A DNA stretch of 46,425 bases from Deltaproteobacteria bacterium (GTDB lineage: Bacteria; Myxococcota_A; UBA796; SXON01). Below the pieces are notes generated by a model, which had not been told where the DNA came from, did no database searches, and worked only from the letters and a program-made list of their open reading frames with translations. The stretch is taken from positions 1 through 46,425 of the forward strand of contig VGRE01000003.1 of assembly GCA_016875435.1 (NCBI GenBank). Reading direction: 5' to 3'. Of this stretch, positions 33,395-41,843 are shown in pieces. The stretch's first letter is position 1. Every line of letters starts with the position of its first letter. Both the position numbers and the translations under genes were made by a program.

Positions 33395-34753
33395 CTACTC
33401 CCGAAACCTCCCCGGATCGATCCCATGCTTGCGCAGGAGCCGGTGCATCGTCTCCCGCTCCATGGCGGCCTCGACCGCCGCGCGAGTGACGTTCCCGTCG
33501 AGGCGTCGTAAGAGCTCGCTGAAGTAGTGGCGCGCCGCCGCGGCGATGGCGCGCTCCTGGGCGGCGCGCCAGGTGCCTGCGGGGGCGGCCGGGGCCTGTC
33601 CCCCGTGCTCGGCGATCTGCGCGGGGAGAATGGTGTCGTCCTCGCAGAGCACGGCGGCCGCCTCGACCGCGTTGCGTAGCTCGCGCGCGTTCCCCGGCCA
33701 CTCGGCGCCTTCGAGCGCCGCCAGCGCCTCGGGCGAGAAACGGCGCGCCGAGGTGCCGTAGCGGGCGCTGGCGAGGTGAAGGAAACGGGCGGCGAGGAGC
33801 GCGATGTCGTCACGACGTTCTCGCAGCGGCGGCAGGTGCAGGTGCGCCACTTTCAGGCGGAAGTACAGGTCCTGGCGGAAAGTGCCCTCGCGCACCATCT
33901 TCTCCAGGTCGCGGTGGGTGGCAGCCAGCACGCGCACGTCGAGCCGGCGGGTTTCGGTGGCGCCCAGGCGGCGAATCTCGCCCTCCTCCAGCGCGCGGTT
34001 GAGCTTCACCTGGAGGGCCAGGGGCAGGTCGCCGATCTCGTCGAGGAGGAGGATGCCGCCCTGCGCCGCCTCGAAGAGCCCGGCGCGGTCCTGCGTGGCC
34101 CCGGTGTAGGCGCCCTTGCTGGCGCCGAAGAGCTCCGCCTCCAGGAGCGGCTCGGGGATGGCGCCGCAGTTCACCGCCACGAGGGGCCCCTTTCCAAACA
34201 CCCGGTGCAGCTCGCGCGCCACCACCTCTTTCCCCGTGCCCGACTCGCCGGTGAGCAGGACCGGAACGGGGAGCCGCCCGATGCGCTCGGTCCAGCGGCG
34301 CACCTCCTGGGCGGCCTTCGACTGCCCGAGGAAGGCCGAGTCGCCCGAGGTGAGGGCGGCCTCGAGCTCGCGGGTGCGCGCCACGAGGCGATGTCGCTCG
34401 GCGGCGCGGCGGACCACGCGGGCGAGATCCTCGGCCTCCACCGGCTTCGCCACGTAGTCGTAGGCGCCCGCGCGCAGGGCGGCGACGGCGGCCGACACCT
34501 CGGCGTAGGCGGTGATCAGCACCACCTCGGGCGGGGAATCGAGCGCCCGCGCGGCGGCCAGCACCTCGGTGCCGCCCGCCCCGGGCATCTTCACGTCGCT
34601 CACCACCACGTCGAAACGATCCTCGTTGAGCCTCGCGATGGCGGCGGCGCCGTCGGCGACCGCCTCCACCTCGAAGCCCGCGCCCCGCAGCGCCCGCGCG
34701 AGCAAGTCGCGGACGTTGGGGCGGTCTTCCGCCAGGAGCACGCGCTCACCCAT
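33395..34753 (-). CDS. Sigma-54-dependent response regulator (NtrC family)
   Basis: From ATG 34753 (TTG 34759 is an alternative) the protein has 452 residues: a receiver domain with phosphorylated Asp in [13 protein letters not shown], an AAA+ domain with Walker [13 protein letters not shown], the sigma-54 contact loop [24 protein letters not shown] (Walker B), and a C-terminal Fis-like helix-turn-helix ([29 protein letters not shown]). The usual GAFTGA loop is GAYTGA. It should activate sigma-54 promoters after phosphorylation by the kinase encoded immediately upstream (8-base overlap), possibly including the upstream oxidase or the divergent lipoprotein. Confidence 0.94.
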   Translation of the reverse strand: MGERVLLAEDRPNVRDLLARALRGAGFEVEAVADGAAAIARLNEDRFDVVVSDVKMPGAGGTEVLAAARALDSPPEVVLITAYAEVSAAVAALRAGAYDYVAKPVEAEDLARVVRRAAERHRLVARTRELEAALTSGDSAFLGQSKAAQEVRRWTERIGRLPVPVLLTGESGTGKEVVARELHRVFGKGPLVAVNCGAIPEPLLEAELFGASKGAYTGATQDRAGLFEAAQGGILLLDEIGDLPLALQVKLNRALEEGEIRRLGATETRRLDVRVLAATHRDLEKMVREGTFRQDLYFRLKVAHLHLPPLRERRDDIALLAARFLHLASARYGTSARRFSPEALAALEGAEWPGNARELRNAVEAAAVLCEDDTILPAQIAEHGGQAPAAPAGTWRAAQERAIAAAARHYFSELLRRLDGNVTRAAVEAAMERETMHRLLRKHGIDPGRFRE

Positions 34754-35960
34754 GACCAAACTCCCACCGGGCCACGGTGCCGCCGCCCGGACGATCCTCG
34801 TGTGTCAGTGTCCCGCCCTGCGCCTCGACGATGCGCTTGCAGATGGCGAGGCCGAGCCCGGTGCCCTCGTGGCGCCCGGTGACGAAGGGCTGGTAGAGCC
34901 TCGCGCGCACCCCGGGGGGAACGCCGGCCCCCCGGTCGGCGATGGTCACGGCGTCGCGCGCGAGCGCCACCTCCACGACGGCGCCGGTCGGCGAGGCTTG
35001 CACGGCGTTGATGAGCAGGTTGTCGAGCACCTGGCGCACGGCGGTGGGCGCGGCGAGGCGCGTGGCCGGCGTGGTGCCGGTGAGCTTCACGGTGATGTCG
35101 CGAGCATCGGCCACCATCGTCACCCGGTCGATGGCGGTCGACACCGCCTCGGCGAGGTCGATGGCCACGGGCAGCTCGCGGGCCGGTCGCGCGAAGCCGA
35201 GCAGCCCCTGCACCACGTTGCGCGCGTGCTCGGCCTCAACGCGGATGGGCGAGCCGGGCTCGGCGTTGCCGAGGATCACCGCGAGCGGGTTCATCAGCTC
35301 GTGGGCCACTGCCGAGGCCATCTCGCCGAGCGCGGCGAGGCGCTCGGTTTCCACGCGGCGTCGCTCCAGGCTGCGAACGATCTGGGTCGCGACCACGGCG
35401 GCCAGGGCCGCCCCCCCGACGGCCACCACCACCGCGCCCACCCAGGCCCGCGTCGACTCGCGCGTGGCGCGAGCGAGGGCCTCTTCCTGGCGGTGGCTGA
35501 GCGCGTGGAGCACGGTGGCGATGGCGTCGCCCGTGGCCTTGGCGTGCACCTCCGCCTGCGCATGGAGCGCCATGGCGGCGTCGCGGCTCATGGTGCCGGC
35601 GCGTGCCACCGGCACCACCGATTCGGCAAACCACCAGTTGCCGGCGGCGACCGCCTCCCGGATGGGCTCGATGTCGACGTCCTCGTCGCGCGCCGCCACC
35701 AGCGCCGCGTCGACCGAGGCCACCACCTCCACGTAGTGGTCGAGGTGACCGGGCCCGCCCTCGATGAAGGTGTGGGCCTGGTGCACGTAGGCCTCCTGCG
35801 CGGTGGTGGCGAGTGACAAGAGCGCCTCCCGTTGCAGGGCGATGCGCTGGTGCTCGCGGTTGGCCTCGGCCACGCGGCTCCAACTCAAGAAGCCGAGCCC
35901 GGTCCCCAGCGCTTGCAGCGCCACGAGGCCCGCGACGGCGAGCACCACGCCGCGCTTCAC
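34746..35960 (-). CDS. Sensor histidine kinase
   Basis: GTG 35960 forms a GTGA overlap with the oxidase stop and gives 404 residues; the 909-residue track ORF is an extension through the oxidase in another frame. A TM segment (GVVLAVAGLVALQALGTGLG) is followed by a periplasmic region of about 130 residues with helical pattern, a second TM (AWVGAVVVAVGGAALAAVVA), a HisKA domain with the H-box LGEMASAVAHELMNPLAVIL, and a catalytic domain with the N-box LLINAVQASPT, DRGAGVPP and GTGLGLAICKR. No HAMP is obvious. It senses an extracytoplasmic cue and phosphorylates the NtrC-like regulator. Linkage to a copper enzyme suggests a metal or redox signal; this is inference. Confidence 0.92.
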   Translation of the reverse strand: MKRGVVLAVAGLVALQALGTGLGFLSWSRVAEANREHQRIALQREALLSLATTAQEAYVHQAHTFIEGGPGHLDHYVEVVASVDAALVAARDEDVDIEPIREAVAAGNWWFAESVVPVARAGTMSRDAAMALHAQAEVHAKATGDAIATVLHALSHRQEEALARATRESTRAWVGAVVVAVGGAALAAVVATQIVRSLERRRVETERLAALGEMASAVAHELMNPLAVILGNAEPGSPIRVEAEHARNVVQGLLGFARPARELPVAIDLAEAVSTAIDRVTMVADARDITVKLTGTTPATRLAAPTAVRQVLDNLLINAVQASPTGAVVEVALARDAVTIADRGAGVPPGVRARLYQPFVTGRHEGTGLGLAICKRIVEAQGGTLTHEDRPGGGTVARWEFGHG

Positions 35961-37411
35961 TCCTCGACCGTCATCAGCCCCGCCATGCCATCCTCGGCGT
36001 GCTCGAGGATGTGACAGTGGTACATCCACTCGCCGGGGTTGTCCAGGGGGCTGGCGAAGGAGAGCGTGCTCATCGGCGGCGCGTCCCACGTATCCTTCCA
36101 GGCGGGCGGGCCCTCCACGGGCACGCCGTCGATGGCGAGGAGCTGGAAGCGGTTGCCGTGGATGTGGAAGGGGTGGTGCATCTCCGAGTCGTTCTTCACC
36201 TCGAAGAGGGTGTCGACGTTGCCCTGCACCGTCACCATGGGCACGTCGGGCCAGGCCGCGCCGTCGATGGTCACCGTCCCGCCCATCATGTCCTCGTCGA
36301 GCACCCACTGGTGGCCGAAGGTGGTGGGCACGTTGTCCTCGAAGGCTGGGATGTCGGGGGTGGGTTGCACCCAGGGCGTGCCCTCCACCTCGCCCTCGCC
36401 ATAGGTCAGGTAGAACACTGGGTTCTCCTGCTCGCCCATCGGGTCGTACTCCACCATCGAGCTGTGCTCGTCGTCGTGGAGCTGAAACCGGTTGTTCAGA
36501 AACGCGTAGGACTGGCCGGGCTCGCCGGTGGCCTCGACCAGCACCATGTAGCGCTCGCCAGGCACCACCAGCAGGTGCTCGGCCACGTAGGGCTCGGCGA
36601 GGAAACCACTGTCCGCGCCCACCACGGTCATCGTGTGACCCTCGAGGCGCACGTCCCAGAAGCGGGCGTTGGAGCTGTTGACCAGTCGCAGCAGGATCGT
36701 CTGGCCTCGCGTCACCTCGTAGCTGCGCAGCGCCCGGCCGTTGGCCATCAAGACGTTGCCGAGGCGGCCCATGAGCTGCATCATGTCGGTGTCGGGCGGG
36801 GCGATCTGGCGGGTGTCGTCGTCGAGCAGCACGTCGTCGAGCACGATGGGCAGGTCGCAGTCGGCGCGGCCCTCGCTGGCCTCGCGGATGATCATCGTGC
36901 CGTAGAGGCCGCGCTCGAGGAGCGTGTCGCCCGACATGTGGGGGTGGTACCAGTAAAAACCCGCGTCGGGGGGAACGAACTCGTAGGTGAAGGACTCGCC
37001 GGGCTGGACCGGGTCCATCATCTGCATCACGCCGTCCATCTCCGGGGTGATGCGCAGCCCGTGCCAGTGGATGGTCATCTCGGTGTCGGTGTCGTTGGTG
37101 AAGTTGACGACCACGGTGTCGCCCGCGTTGGCCTCGATGAGCGGCCCGGGGACGGTTCCGTTGAAGGCGAGCCCCGTCTCGAGGAGGGTGCCGGTGCCCG
37201 GGTCCCAGGCGAAGTCGCTGGCCACGAGGTCGAGGGTGGCGGTGCCCGCGCCGGGGGTGCTCCCAGCGGTGTAGCCGCAGGCCTCGGGCGCGGCGGGGGT
37301 GATCCAGTCGGCCTCCGTGTCGGTGCCGGTGTCGGCGGTGTCGTCGAGGTTTGCGCCGGGGGAGGACGTGTCCCTGGTGTCTTCCACGCACGCGAGGAGG
37401 AGAATCAGCAT
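35957..37411 (-). CDS. Multicopper oxidase lipoprotein
   Basis: The 484-residue product begins MLILLLACVED, and an in-frame TAG 12 bases upstream rules out a longer signal. The spacer is LDDTADTGTDTEAD. All four copper-binding motifs of laccase/CueO-like oxidases are present: MTIHWHGLR, FYWYHPHMSG, MHHPFHIHG and the C-terminal MYHCHILEHAEDGMAGLM with type 1 copper ligands (Cys, His, Met). It should oxidise Cu(I), metals or phenols outside the cytoplasm while reducing oxygen. It leads a three-gene operon with a histidine kinase (GTGA overlap) and NtrC-type regulator, and is divergent from a small lipoprotein across 135 bases holding an inverted repeat. Confidence 0.94.
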   Translation of the reverse strand: MLILLLACVEDTRDTSSPGANLDDTADTGTDTEADWITPAAPEACGYTAGSTPGAGTATLDLVASDFAWDPGTGTLLETGLAFNGTVPGPLIEANAGDTVVVNFTNDTDTEMTIHWHGLRITPEMDGVMQMMDPVQPGESFTYEFVPPDAGFYWYHPHMSGDTLLERGLYGTMIIREASEGRADCDLPIVLDDVLLDDDTRQIAPPDTDMMQLMGRLGNVLMANGRALRSYEVTRGQTILLRLVNSSNARFWDVRLEGHTMTVVGADSGFLAEPYVAEHLLVVPGERYMVLVEATGEPGQSYAFLNNRFQLHDDEHSSMVEYDPMGEQENPVFYLTYGEGEVEGTPWVQPTPDIPAFEDNVPTTFGHQWVLDEDMMGGTVTIDGAAWPDVPMVTVQGNVDTLFEVKNDSEMHHPFHIHGNRFQLLAIDGVPVEGPPAWKDTWDAPPMSTLSFASPLDNPGEWMYHCHILEHAEDGMAGLMTVEE

Positions 37412-37458
37412 GGCGCGACCCTAGCCGACTGCCGCGTTCGCCGCGCGGCGCGGCAACT

Positions 37459-37475
37459 GTGACCGTGGTGGTCAC
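37459..37475. promoter_or_regulatory. Inverted repeat GTGACC-N5-GGTCAC between divergent genes
   Basis: Perfect 6-base arms separated by 5 bases (gtggt) lie 48 bases upstream of the multicopper oxidase start and 72 bases upstream of the divergent lipoprotein start. A further half-site (ggtcac) lies at 37490-37495. The arrangement suits an operator for a dimeric regulator serving both genes, possibly the linked NtrC-type protein. No sigma-54 -24/-12 promoter was recognised beside it. Confidence 0.35.
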
Positions 37476-37546
37476 GGCGTGGTGCGCCAGGTCACCGATG
37501 CGGGCGGCGCGGGCGCCGTGTAGAGCGGGCCGCTCCGGAGTTTTCC

Positions 37547-37960
37547 ATGCGTCTCGTCGTCTTCTTCCTCTTGGCCTGCTTCACTGGCGACACCACGGCC
37601 TCCGCCGACACCGCGGGCGGCACCGATACTGGCAACACCGCCGACAGCGGCGACACCAACGACACCGAGCCCACCTGCGCCACGGTGGAATCGGGCGACA
37701 ACTGGGCCTGGGGCGGCGAGTGTCCCCAGATGGTGACACCCTGCGACATCGTCGTGACCGAATGTGCGCTCGCCATCGACTACGACGCCGACGGCGGCAT
37801 GACGATGGGGATGCCGTTCTCGGGCACCATCGAGGGCGACACCGTGACCTTTGCCAACGACAACGGGGTGGACGACTGCGTGGGCACGGTCATCGCGGCC
37901 GACGAGATCGAAGGGAGCTGCAAGGGCGGTTGCACCTTCACGCTCGAGCGGGGCCGTTAA
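37547..37960 (+). CDS. Small putative lipoprotein with Asp/Thr spacer
   Basis: The 137-residue product begins MRLVVFFLLACFTGD, followed by a spacer of about 30 residues (ASADTAGGTDTGNTADSGDT). The mature part has six cysteines (TCATVES, ECPQMVTPCDIVVTEC, DDCVGT, SCKGGCTF) and a beta-rich stretch MPFSGTIEGDTVTFANDNG, so a small disulfide-stabilised beta domain is likely. Cys and Met (MTMGMPF) could bind copper; this is speculation prompted by the divergent multicopper oxidase. No family is recognised. GGAG lies about 6 bases upstream of the ATG. Confidence 0.75.
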   Translation: MRLVVFFLLACFTGDTTASADTAGGTDTGNTADSGDTNDTEPTCATVESGDNWAWGGECPQMVTPCDIVVTECALAIDYDADGGMTMGMPFSGTIEGDTVTFANDNGVDDCVGTVIAADEIEGSCKGGCTFTLERGR

Positions 37961-37981
37961 GCTCGGGGGCAGGAGCCCCCC

Positions 37982-38623
37982 ATGCCCAAGCGCGTCCTGG
38001 TCGTCCTGGCCGGCTGCGGTCATCTCGATGGCAGTGAGATCCACGAGGCGGTGATCACGCTGCTGGCGCTCGCCCGCAGGGGCTGCGCCGTGCAGTGCGC
38101 CGCCCCCGACAAGCCGCAGCACCACGTGATCGACCACCTGCGGCGCGAGCCCACCGGCGAAACGCGCAACGTGCTGGTGGAGGCGGCGCGCATCGCGCGG
38201 GGAAACATCGCGGCGCTGGGCACGGTCAACGCGGCCGACTACGACGGGGTTTTCCTGCCGGGCGGCTTCGGCGCGGCGAAGAACCTCTCCGACGTGGCCT
38301 TCGCGGGCGCCGCCGCCCACGCCGACCCCGAGCTGGAGCGCGTTCTGCGCGCCTTCCGGGCGGCCAACAAGCCCATCGGCGGCGTGTGCATCGCGCCCGC
38401 CATCCTCGTGGCGGCGCTACGCGAGGGCGAGGTGACCATCGGCGCCGAGCCCGGCCCCATCGAGGGGCTCGGCGGCACCCACGTGGCCTGCCCGGTCACC
38501 GAGATGCACGTGGACCGGGCGCGTAAGATCGTCACCGCGCCGGCCTACATGTACGATGCCACCATCGCTGATGTCGCGACCGGAATCGAACGGGCGGTCG
38601 CCGCCTTCGCGGAGCTCCTGTGA
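37982..38623 (+). CDS. elbB: ElbB-like DJ-1/PfpI-superfamily protein
   Basis: The 213-residue product matches ElbB (isoprenoid biosynthesis glyoxalase-like): VLVVLAGCGHLDGSEIHEAV, the helical AAPDKPQHHVIDH region, FLPGGFGAAKNLSDVAFAG and the nucleophile-elbow cysteine in KPIGGVCIAPAILVAAL. ElbB proteins are class I amidotransferase-like proteins with reported glyoxalase activity. The GTGA overlap links it to the SDR gene downstream, a pairing consistent with handling of reactive carbonyls; this is inference. It acts in the cytoplasm. Confidence 0.92.
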   Translation: MPKRVLVVLAGCGHLDGSEIHEAVITLLALARRGCAVQCAAPDKPQHHVIDHLRREPTGETRNVLVEAARIARGNIAALGTVNAADYDGVFLPGGFGAAKNLSDVAFAGAAAHADPELERVLRAFRAANKPIGGVCIAPAILVAALREGEVTIGAEPGPIEGLGGTHVACPVTEMHVDRARKIVTAPAYMYDATIADVATGIERAVAAFAELL

Positions 38624-39339
38624 AGAAACAGCTCGCGGGCAAGGTCGTGGTCATCACCGGCGCCGGCCGCGGGCTCGGCAAGGCGCTCGCCGAGGCTTTC
38701 TCCGCCGAGGGGGCGTCGCTGGTGCTCGGAGCGCGCACCAGCATCGAGATCGACGAGCTGGCGGCGCGCTTGCCCGACACCATCGCCGTGCAAACCGACG
38801 TGCGCCTGCCCCGCGACGTGGACCGGCTGGTGGAGGCGGCCATGGCCGAGTTCGGCCGGATCGACGTTATGATCAACAATGCCGGCCTCGCCATCTACGG
38901 CCCGGTGGACGACACCACCCCCGACGCGGTCGACGCGATGATCGACACCAACGTGAAGGGTGTCATCTACGGCTCCCAGGCGGCGTTCCGGGCGATGAAG
39001 GTGCAGCGCGCCGGGCTCATCGTCAACATCAGCTCGATCGCGGGCAAGCTCCACCTGCCCAACGAGGCCGTCTACAACGCGTCGAAGTGGGCCGTCAACG
39101 GTTTCACGGGAACCCTGCGCCTCGAAGCCGCGAAGTGCAACGTGAAGGTGAGCTGCGTGTGTCCCGGCGGTATCGACACGCCCTTCTGGAAGGCGATGGA
39201 CTTCTACCCCTTCCCCGAGGGCATCGATCCGAGTCGCGACTTCATGTCGCCCGACGAGGTAGCGAAAACCGTGCTGGAGATGGCGTTGAAGTCTGATCGT
39301 TACGTGGTGCCGGAAGTGGTGATGGTGCCCCTCTTGTAG
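38620..39339 (+). CDS. Short-chain dehydrogenase/reductase
   Basis: GTG 38620 overlaps the elbB stop by 4 bases and gives 239 residues. Classical SDR motifs: cofactor-binding TGAGRGLGKALAE near residue 14, NNAGLAIYGP, the catalytic Ser (IVNISSIAGKLH), YNASKWAVNGF (YxxxK) and CPGGIDTPFW. It uses NAD(P)H on an unidentified alcohol or carbonyl. TDVRLPRDVDRLVEA gives the conserved Asp after strand 3. Its coupling to ElbB suggests a shared carbonyl-handling or isoprenoid-related role, not demonstrable here. Confidence 0.94.
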   Translation: MKKQLAGKVVVITGAGRGLGKALAEAFSAEGASLVLGARTSIEIDELAARLPDTIAVQTDVRLPRDVDRLVEAAMAEFGRIDVMINNAGLAIYGPVDDTTPDAVDAMIDTNVKGVIYGSQAAFRAMKVQRAGLIVNISSIAGKLHLPNEAVYNASKWAVNGFTGTLRLEAAKCNVKVSCVCPGGIDTPFWKAMDFYPFPEGIDPSRDFMSPDEVAKTVLEMALKSDRYVVPEVVMVPLL

Positions 39340-39394
39340 GCTGCGCGCCGATTCCGCTAGCCCCCTCGGCCGCAGTGCATAGATTGGGCCGGTC

Positions 39395-40693
39395 ATGACC
39401 CGTCGCCGTCGGCTTCCCTGGACCGCCGTGCTCGGCGTCGCGGCGCTCGCCCTCCTCACCGGCGCCGGCTCCGAGGCCGTGTCTCACGTGCTCGTCGCGC
39501 TGCTGCTGGTGCTGGTGTCGGCCAAGCTCGGCGGCGACCTCGCGATGCGCCTGCGCCAGCCGCCCGTGCTCGGCGAATTGCTCGCCGGGGTGGTGGTGGG
39601 CAACCTGGGCCTAGTCGGCGTCGACGCCTTCGAGTGGATCGCGCACGACGAGATGGTGACCGTGCTCGCCGAGGTGGGCGTGGTGCTGCTGTTGTTCGAG
39701 GTGGGCCTCGAGAGCACGCTGGGACAGATGGCGCGGGTGGGTGGCAGCGCGTTCGTGGTCGCGACACTAGGCGTCGTGGCGCCGACGGCGCTCGGCGTGG
39801 GCGTGGGCGCCTGGCTTCTCCCGGACGAGTCGCTCTACGTGCACCTGTTCCTCGGCGCCATCCTCTGCGCCACCAGCGTGGGCATCACCGCGCGCGTGCT
39901 GCAAGACCTCGGCGCCTCGCAGACGCCCGAGGCGCGCGTGATCCTCGGCGCGGCGGTGATCGACGACGTTCTCGGCCTGGTGGTGCTCGCCGCCGTGGCG
40001 GGGGTCATCGAGGCGGCCAACGCGGGACAATCGGCCGGGGTCGGCCCGATCGTCATCATCGTCGCCAAGACCCTCGGCTTCCTCGTGGCGGCGGGCCTCG
40101 TGGGGGTGTTCGTCGTCCCCCGCGTGCTGCGCCGCGCCGCCCGCCTGCGTGGCACCGGCGTGATGCTGGGCCTGACGCTGGCCTTTTGCTTCGCGATGTC
40201 TTTCGCCGCGCTCCAGGTCGGCCTCGCGCCGATCGTCGGCGCCTTCGCGGCCGGGCTCGTGCTGGAACACGCGCACTACCAGCCCTTCCACGAGAGGGGA
40301 GAGCGGGAGATCGAGGAGCTGGTCCACCCGATCGTGCAGTTCCTCGCCCCGGTGTTCTTCGTGCTGATGGGCTTCAAGGTCGACCTCCGCGCCTTTGCTG
40401 ACACCTCGGTGCTCGCGCTCGCGGCCGCGCTCACCGTGGTTGGCATCGTCGGTAAGCAGGTGTGTTCGCTGGGGGTGCTCGACAAGACCATTCGTCGCCT
40501 GCCGGTGGGCGTGGGGATGATCCCGCGCGGCGAGGTGGGCCTCATCTTCGCCGACGTGGGCGCCAAGCTGATGTTCCAGGGACATCCCGTCGTGAACAGC
40601 GGCACGTTCTCGGCGGTGGTGATCATGGTGATCGTCACCACCCTGGTCACGCCGCCGGCGCTCACGTTGGTGATGCGGCCGGCGCGTGCTTAG
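39395..40693 (+). CDS. CPA2-family cation/proton antiporter (Kef/NapA-like)
   Basis: The 432-residue membrane protein has about 12-13 hydrophobic segments. Family features are LRQPPVLGELLAGVVVGN, VLLLFEVGLESTLGQM, GAILCATSVGITARVLQDLG and the core aspartates in GAAVIDDVLGLVVLA, matching the DD motif of electrogenic CPA2 exchangers. PIVQFLAPVFFVLMGFKVDL and MIPRGEVGLIFADVG occur late. No TrkA-N domain follows, so it is the channel-only type. It probably exchanges Na or K for protons across the inner membrane. The copper-chaperone gene follows after 9 bases and is likely co-transcribed. Confidence 0.93.
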   Translation: MTRRRRLPWTAVLGVAALALLTGAGSEAVSHVLVALLLVLVSAKLGGDLAMRLRQPPVLGELLAGVVVGNLGLVGVDAFEWIAHDEMVTVLAEVGVVLLLFEVGLESTLGQMARVGGSAFVVATLGVVAPTALGVGVGAWLLPDESLYVHLFLGAILCATSVGITARVLQDLGASQTPEARVILGAAVIDDVLGLVVLAAVAGVIEAANAGQSAGVGPIVIIVAKTLGFLVAAGLVGVFVVPRVLRRAARLRGTGVMLGLTLAFCFAMSFAALQVGLAPIVGAFAAGLVLEHAHYQPFHERGEREIEELVHPIVQFLAPVFFVLMGFKVDLRAFADTSVLALAAALTVVGIVGKQVCSLGVLDKTIRRLPVGVGMIPRGEVGLIFADVGAKLMFQGHPVVNSGTFSAVVIMVIVTTLVTPPALTLVMRPARA

Positions 40694-40702
40694 AGTCGTC
40701 GC

Positions 40703-40918
40703 ATGGAACACACCACCATCGCCGTCCGCGGCATGTCCTGCAGCCACTGCGTGATGACCGTGGAGCGCGGCCTCGGCCAGCTCCCCGGCGTCAAGCGCGT
40801 GGCCGTGGATCTCGAGGCCCAGACGGTGACCATCTCTCACGAGGGCGCCGCCCCGGGCGACGACAAGCTCCGCGCTGCGATCGACGACATGGGCTACGAG
40901 TACGGGCGGAGGCTGTAG
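40703..40918 (+). CDS. Heavy-metal-associated (CopZ-like) copper chaperone
   Basis: The 71-residue protein is a single HMA domain with the copper-binding MxCxxC motif (VRGMSCSHCVMTVERGL) and the usual beta-alpha-beta ending DDMGYEYGRRL. It should carry Cu(I) in the cytoplasm to a P-type ATPase or regulator, but no copper ATPase or copper regulator gene is in the window. It follows the CPA2 antiporter by 9 bases, an unusual partner. The copper-handling multicopper oxidase operon lies 3 kb upstream on the other strand. Confidence 0.93.
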   Translation: MEHTTIAVRGMSCSHCVMTVERGLGQLPGVKRVAVDLEAQTVTISHEGAAPGDDKLRAAIDDMGYEYGRRL

Positions 40919-40931
40919 GGGCGGGGGTAGG

Positions 40932-41090
40932 CTGTAGTAGAGGAACGAGAAAGGTTTTCTGCTCAAAGACCGTCGCGCTGATTCCCAGCCCGCCCGCCAC
41001 GTTCTCGATGTACAGGGGTCGCCCACCACTTGCCGGGGCGGCGCCTGCACGCGGGCCGAGAGCGCGGCGGAGCGCATCTCCTTCTTTCAG
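40932..41090 (-). pseudogene. Possible coding remnant between the chaperone and lipoprotein genes
   Basis: One minus-strand frame reads LKEGDALRRALGPRAGAAPA followed by SGGRPLYIENVAGGLGISAT and VFEQKTFLVPLL, with protein-like composition and mostly GC-ending codons, but no start codon or recognised family and no continuation either side. A second minus frame upstream reads RAIDPAASGRYTL then TGA, suggesting a frameshifted remnant of one gene. Nothing else is seen in the 265-base gap 40919-41183. Confidence 0.3.
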
Positions 41091-41183
41091 AGAGTGTAGC
41101 GGCCGCTCGCGGCCGGGTCGATCGCCCGGGAGCCGGTGTTCCGCTACGCCAGGGCGTCTTGCTGGTCGTTCAAGAAGCAGGCA

Positions 41184-41843
41184 CTACTTGGGCTTGCCGA
41201 TCACGATGCCGAGGCCCACTTGCAGGAAGACGCCGCTGCCATCCACCCCCACGCTGTCCGAGACGCCGTCGGCGGAGCCCGCCCCGAACAGCGGGCGAAC
41301 TAGCGCTAGCTCGGGGATGAGCCGGACCGAGCCGCCCACGTGCGCCGAGTAGCCTGCCGATGCCCCGAGGCTCCAGATGGCGGCCGAGGCGCTGGATCCC
41401 GCCGCACCGGCGTTGAAACTCCACACGTGGACCTTGGGCCCGAGCACCACCTGGTTCTCGCCCATGCGCAGGCCAAACAGCACCGGGACGTGTAGCGCGA
41501 GGATCGACACGCTCGCGTCGGCGGCGCCGATGGCCATGCCGCCCACGGCCGGGGCGATCGAGATGGGCACGTTCGCGTCGCGCTCGGTGAGGCCAAACTT
41601 GCCGGATAGCTCGATGCCGCTGGAGCCCACGCGCCCGCCGATGTCGACACGATCGCTGAGTCCCACCCGCGCCGACACGCCGGCGTGGGGGTACAGCAAG
41701 GTGGCGCTCTCGCCGCTACCCCCCCACATCGAGGGCTCGATGCCCACTTCCCAGTTGCCCTTCCCGAGCGTCTCGGCGTTCTGGAAGGTGCCGAAAGTGG
41801 CGCAGCCGGTGAGGAGGGGAAACGCGGCGAGAAGTCGATGCAC
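41184..41843 (-). CDS. Lipoprotein or outer-membrane protein with beta-barrel-like repeats
   Basis: From GTG 41843 (219 residues), preceded by GGAG at 5 bases; the track ORF's earlier start adds 14 residues without a signal. The signal VHRLLAAFPLLTGCATFGTF ends in a lipobox. Alternating strands follow (GNWEVGIEPSMWGGSGESAT, AGVSARVGLSDRVDIGGRVG, QVVLGPKVHVWSFNAGAAGS) through the terminal LQVGLGIVIGKPK, suggesting an 8-10 strand outer-membrane barrel. Function unknown. It is divergent from the propeller/thioredoxin lipoprotein gene, with the antiporter remnant in between. Confidence 0.75.
   Translation of the reverse strand: MHRLLAAFPLLTGCATFGTFQNAETLGKGNWEVGIEPSMWGGSGESATLLYPHAGVSARVGLSDRVDIGGRVGSSGIELSGKFGLTERDANVPISIAPAVGGMAIGAADASVSILALHVPVLFGLRMGENQVVLGPKVHVWSFNAGAAGSSASAAIWSLGASAGYSAHVGGSVRLIPELALVRPLFGAGSADGVSDSVGVDGSGVFLQVGLGIVIGKPK

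Noticed and set aside
35961-37475. N-terminal part of the 909-residue ORF upstream of the kinase
   Set aside because: It is in another frame of the multicopper oxidase gene, with His/Arg-rich shadow composition; GTG 35960 in a GTGA overlap is the credible start.
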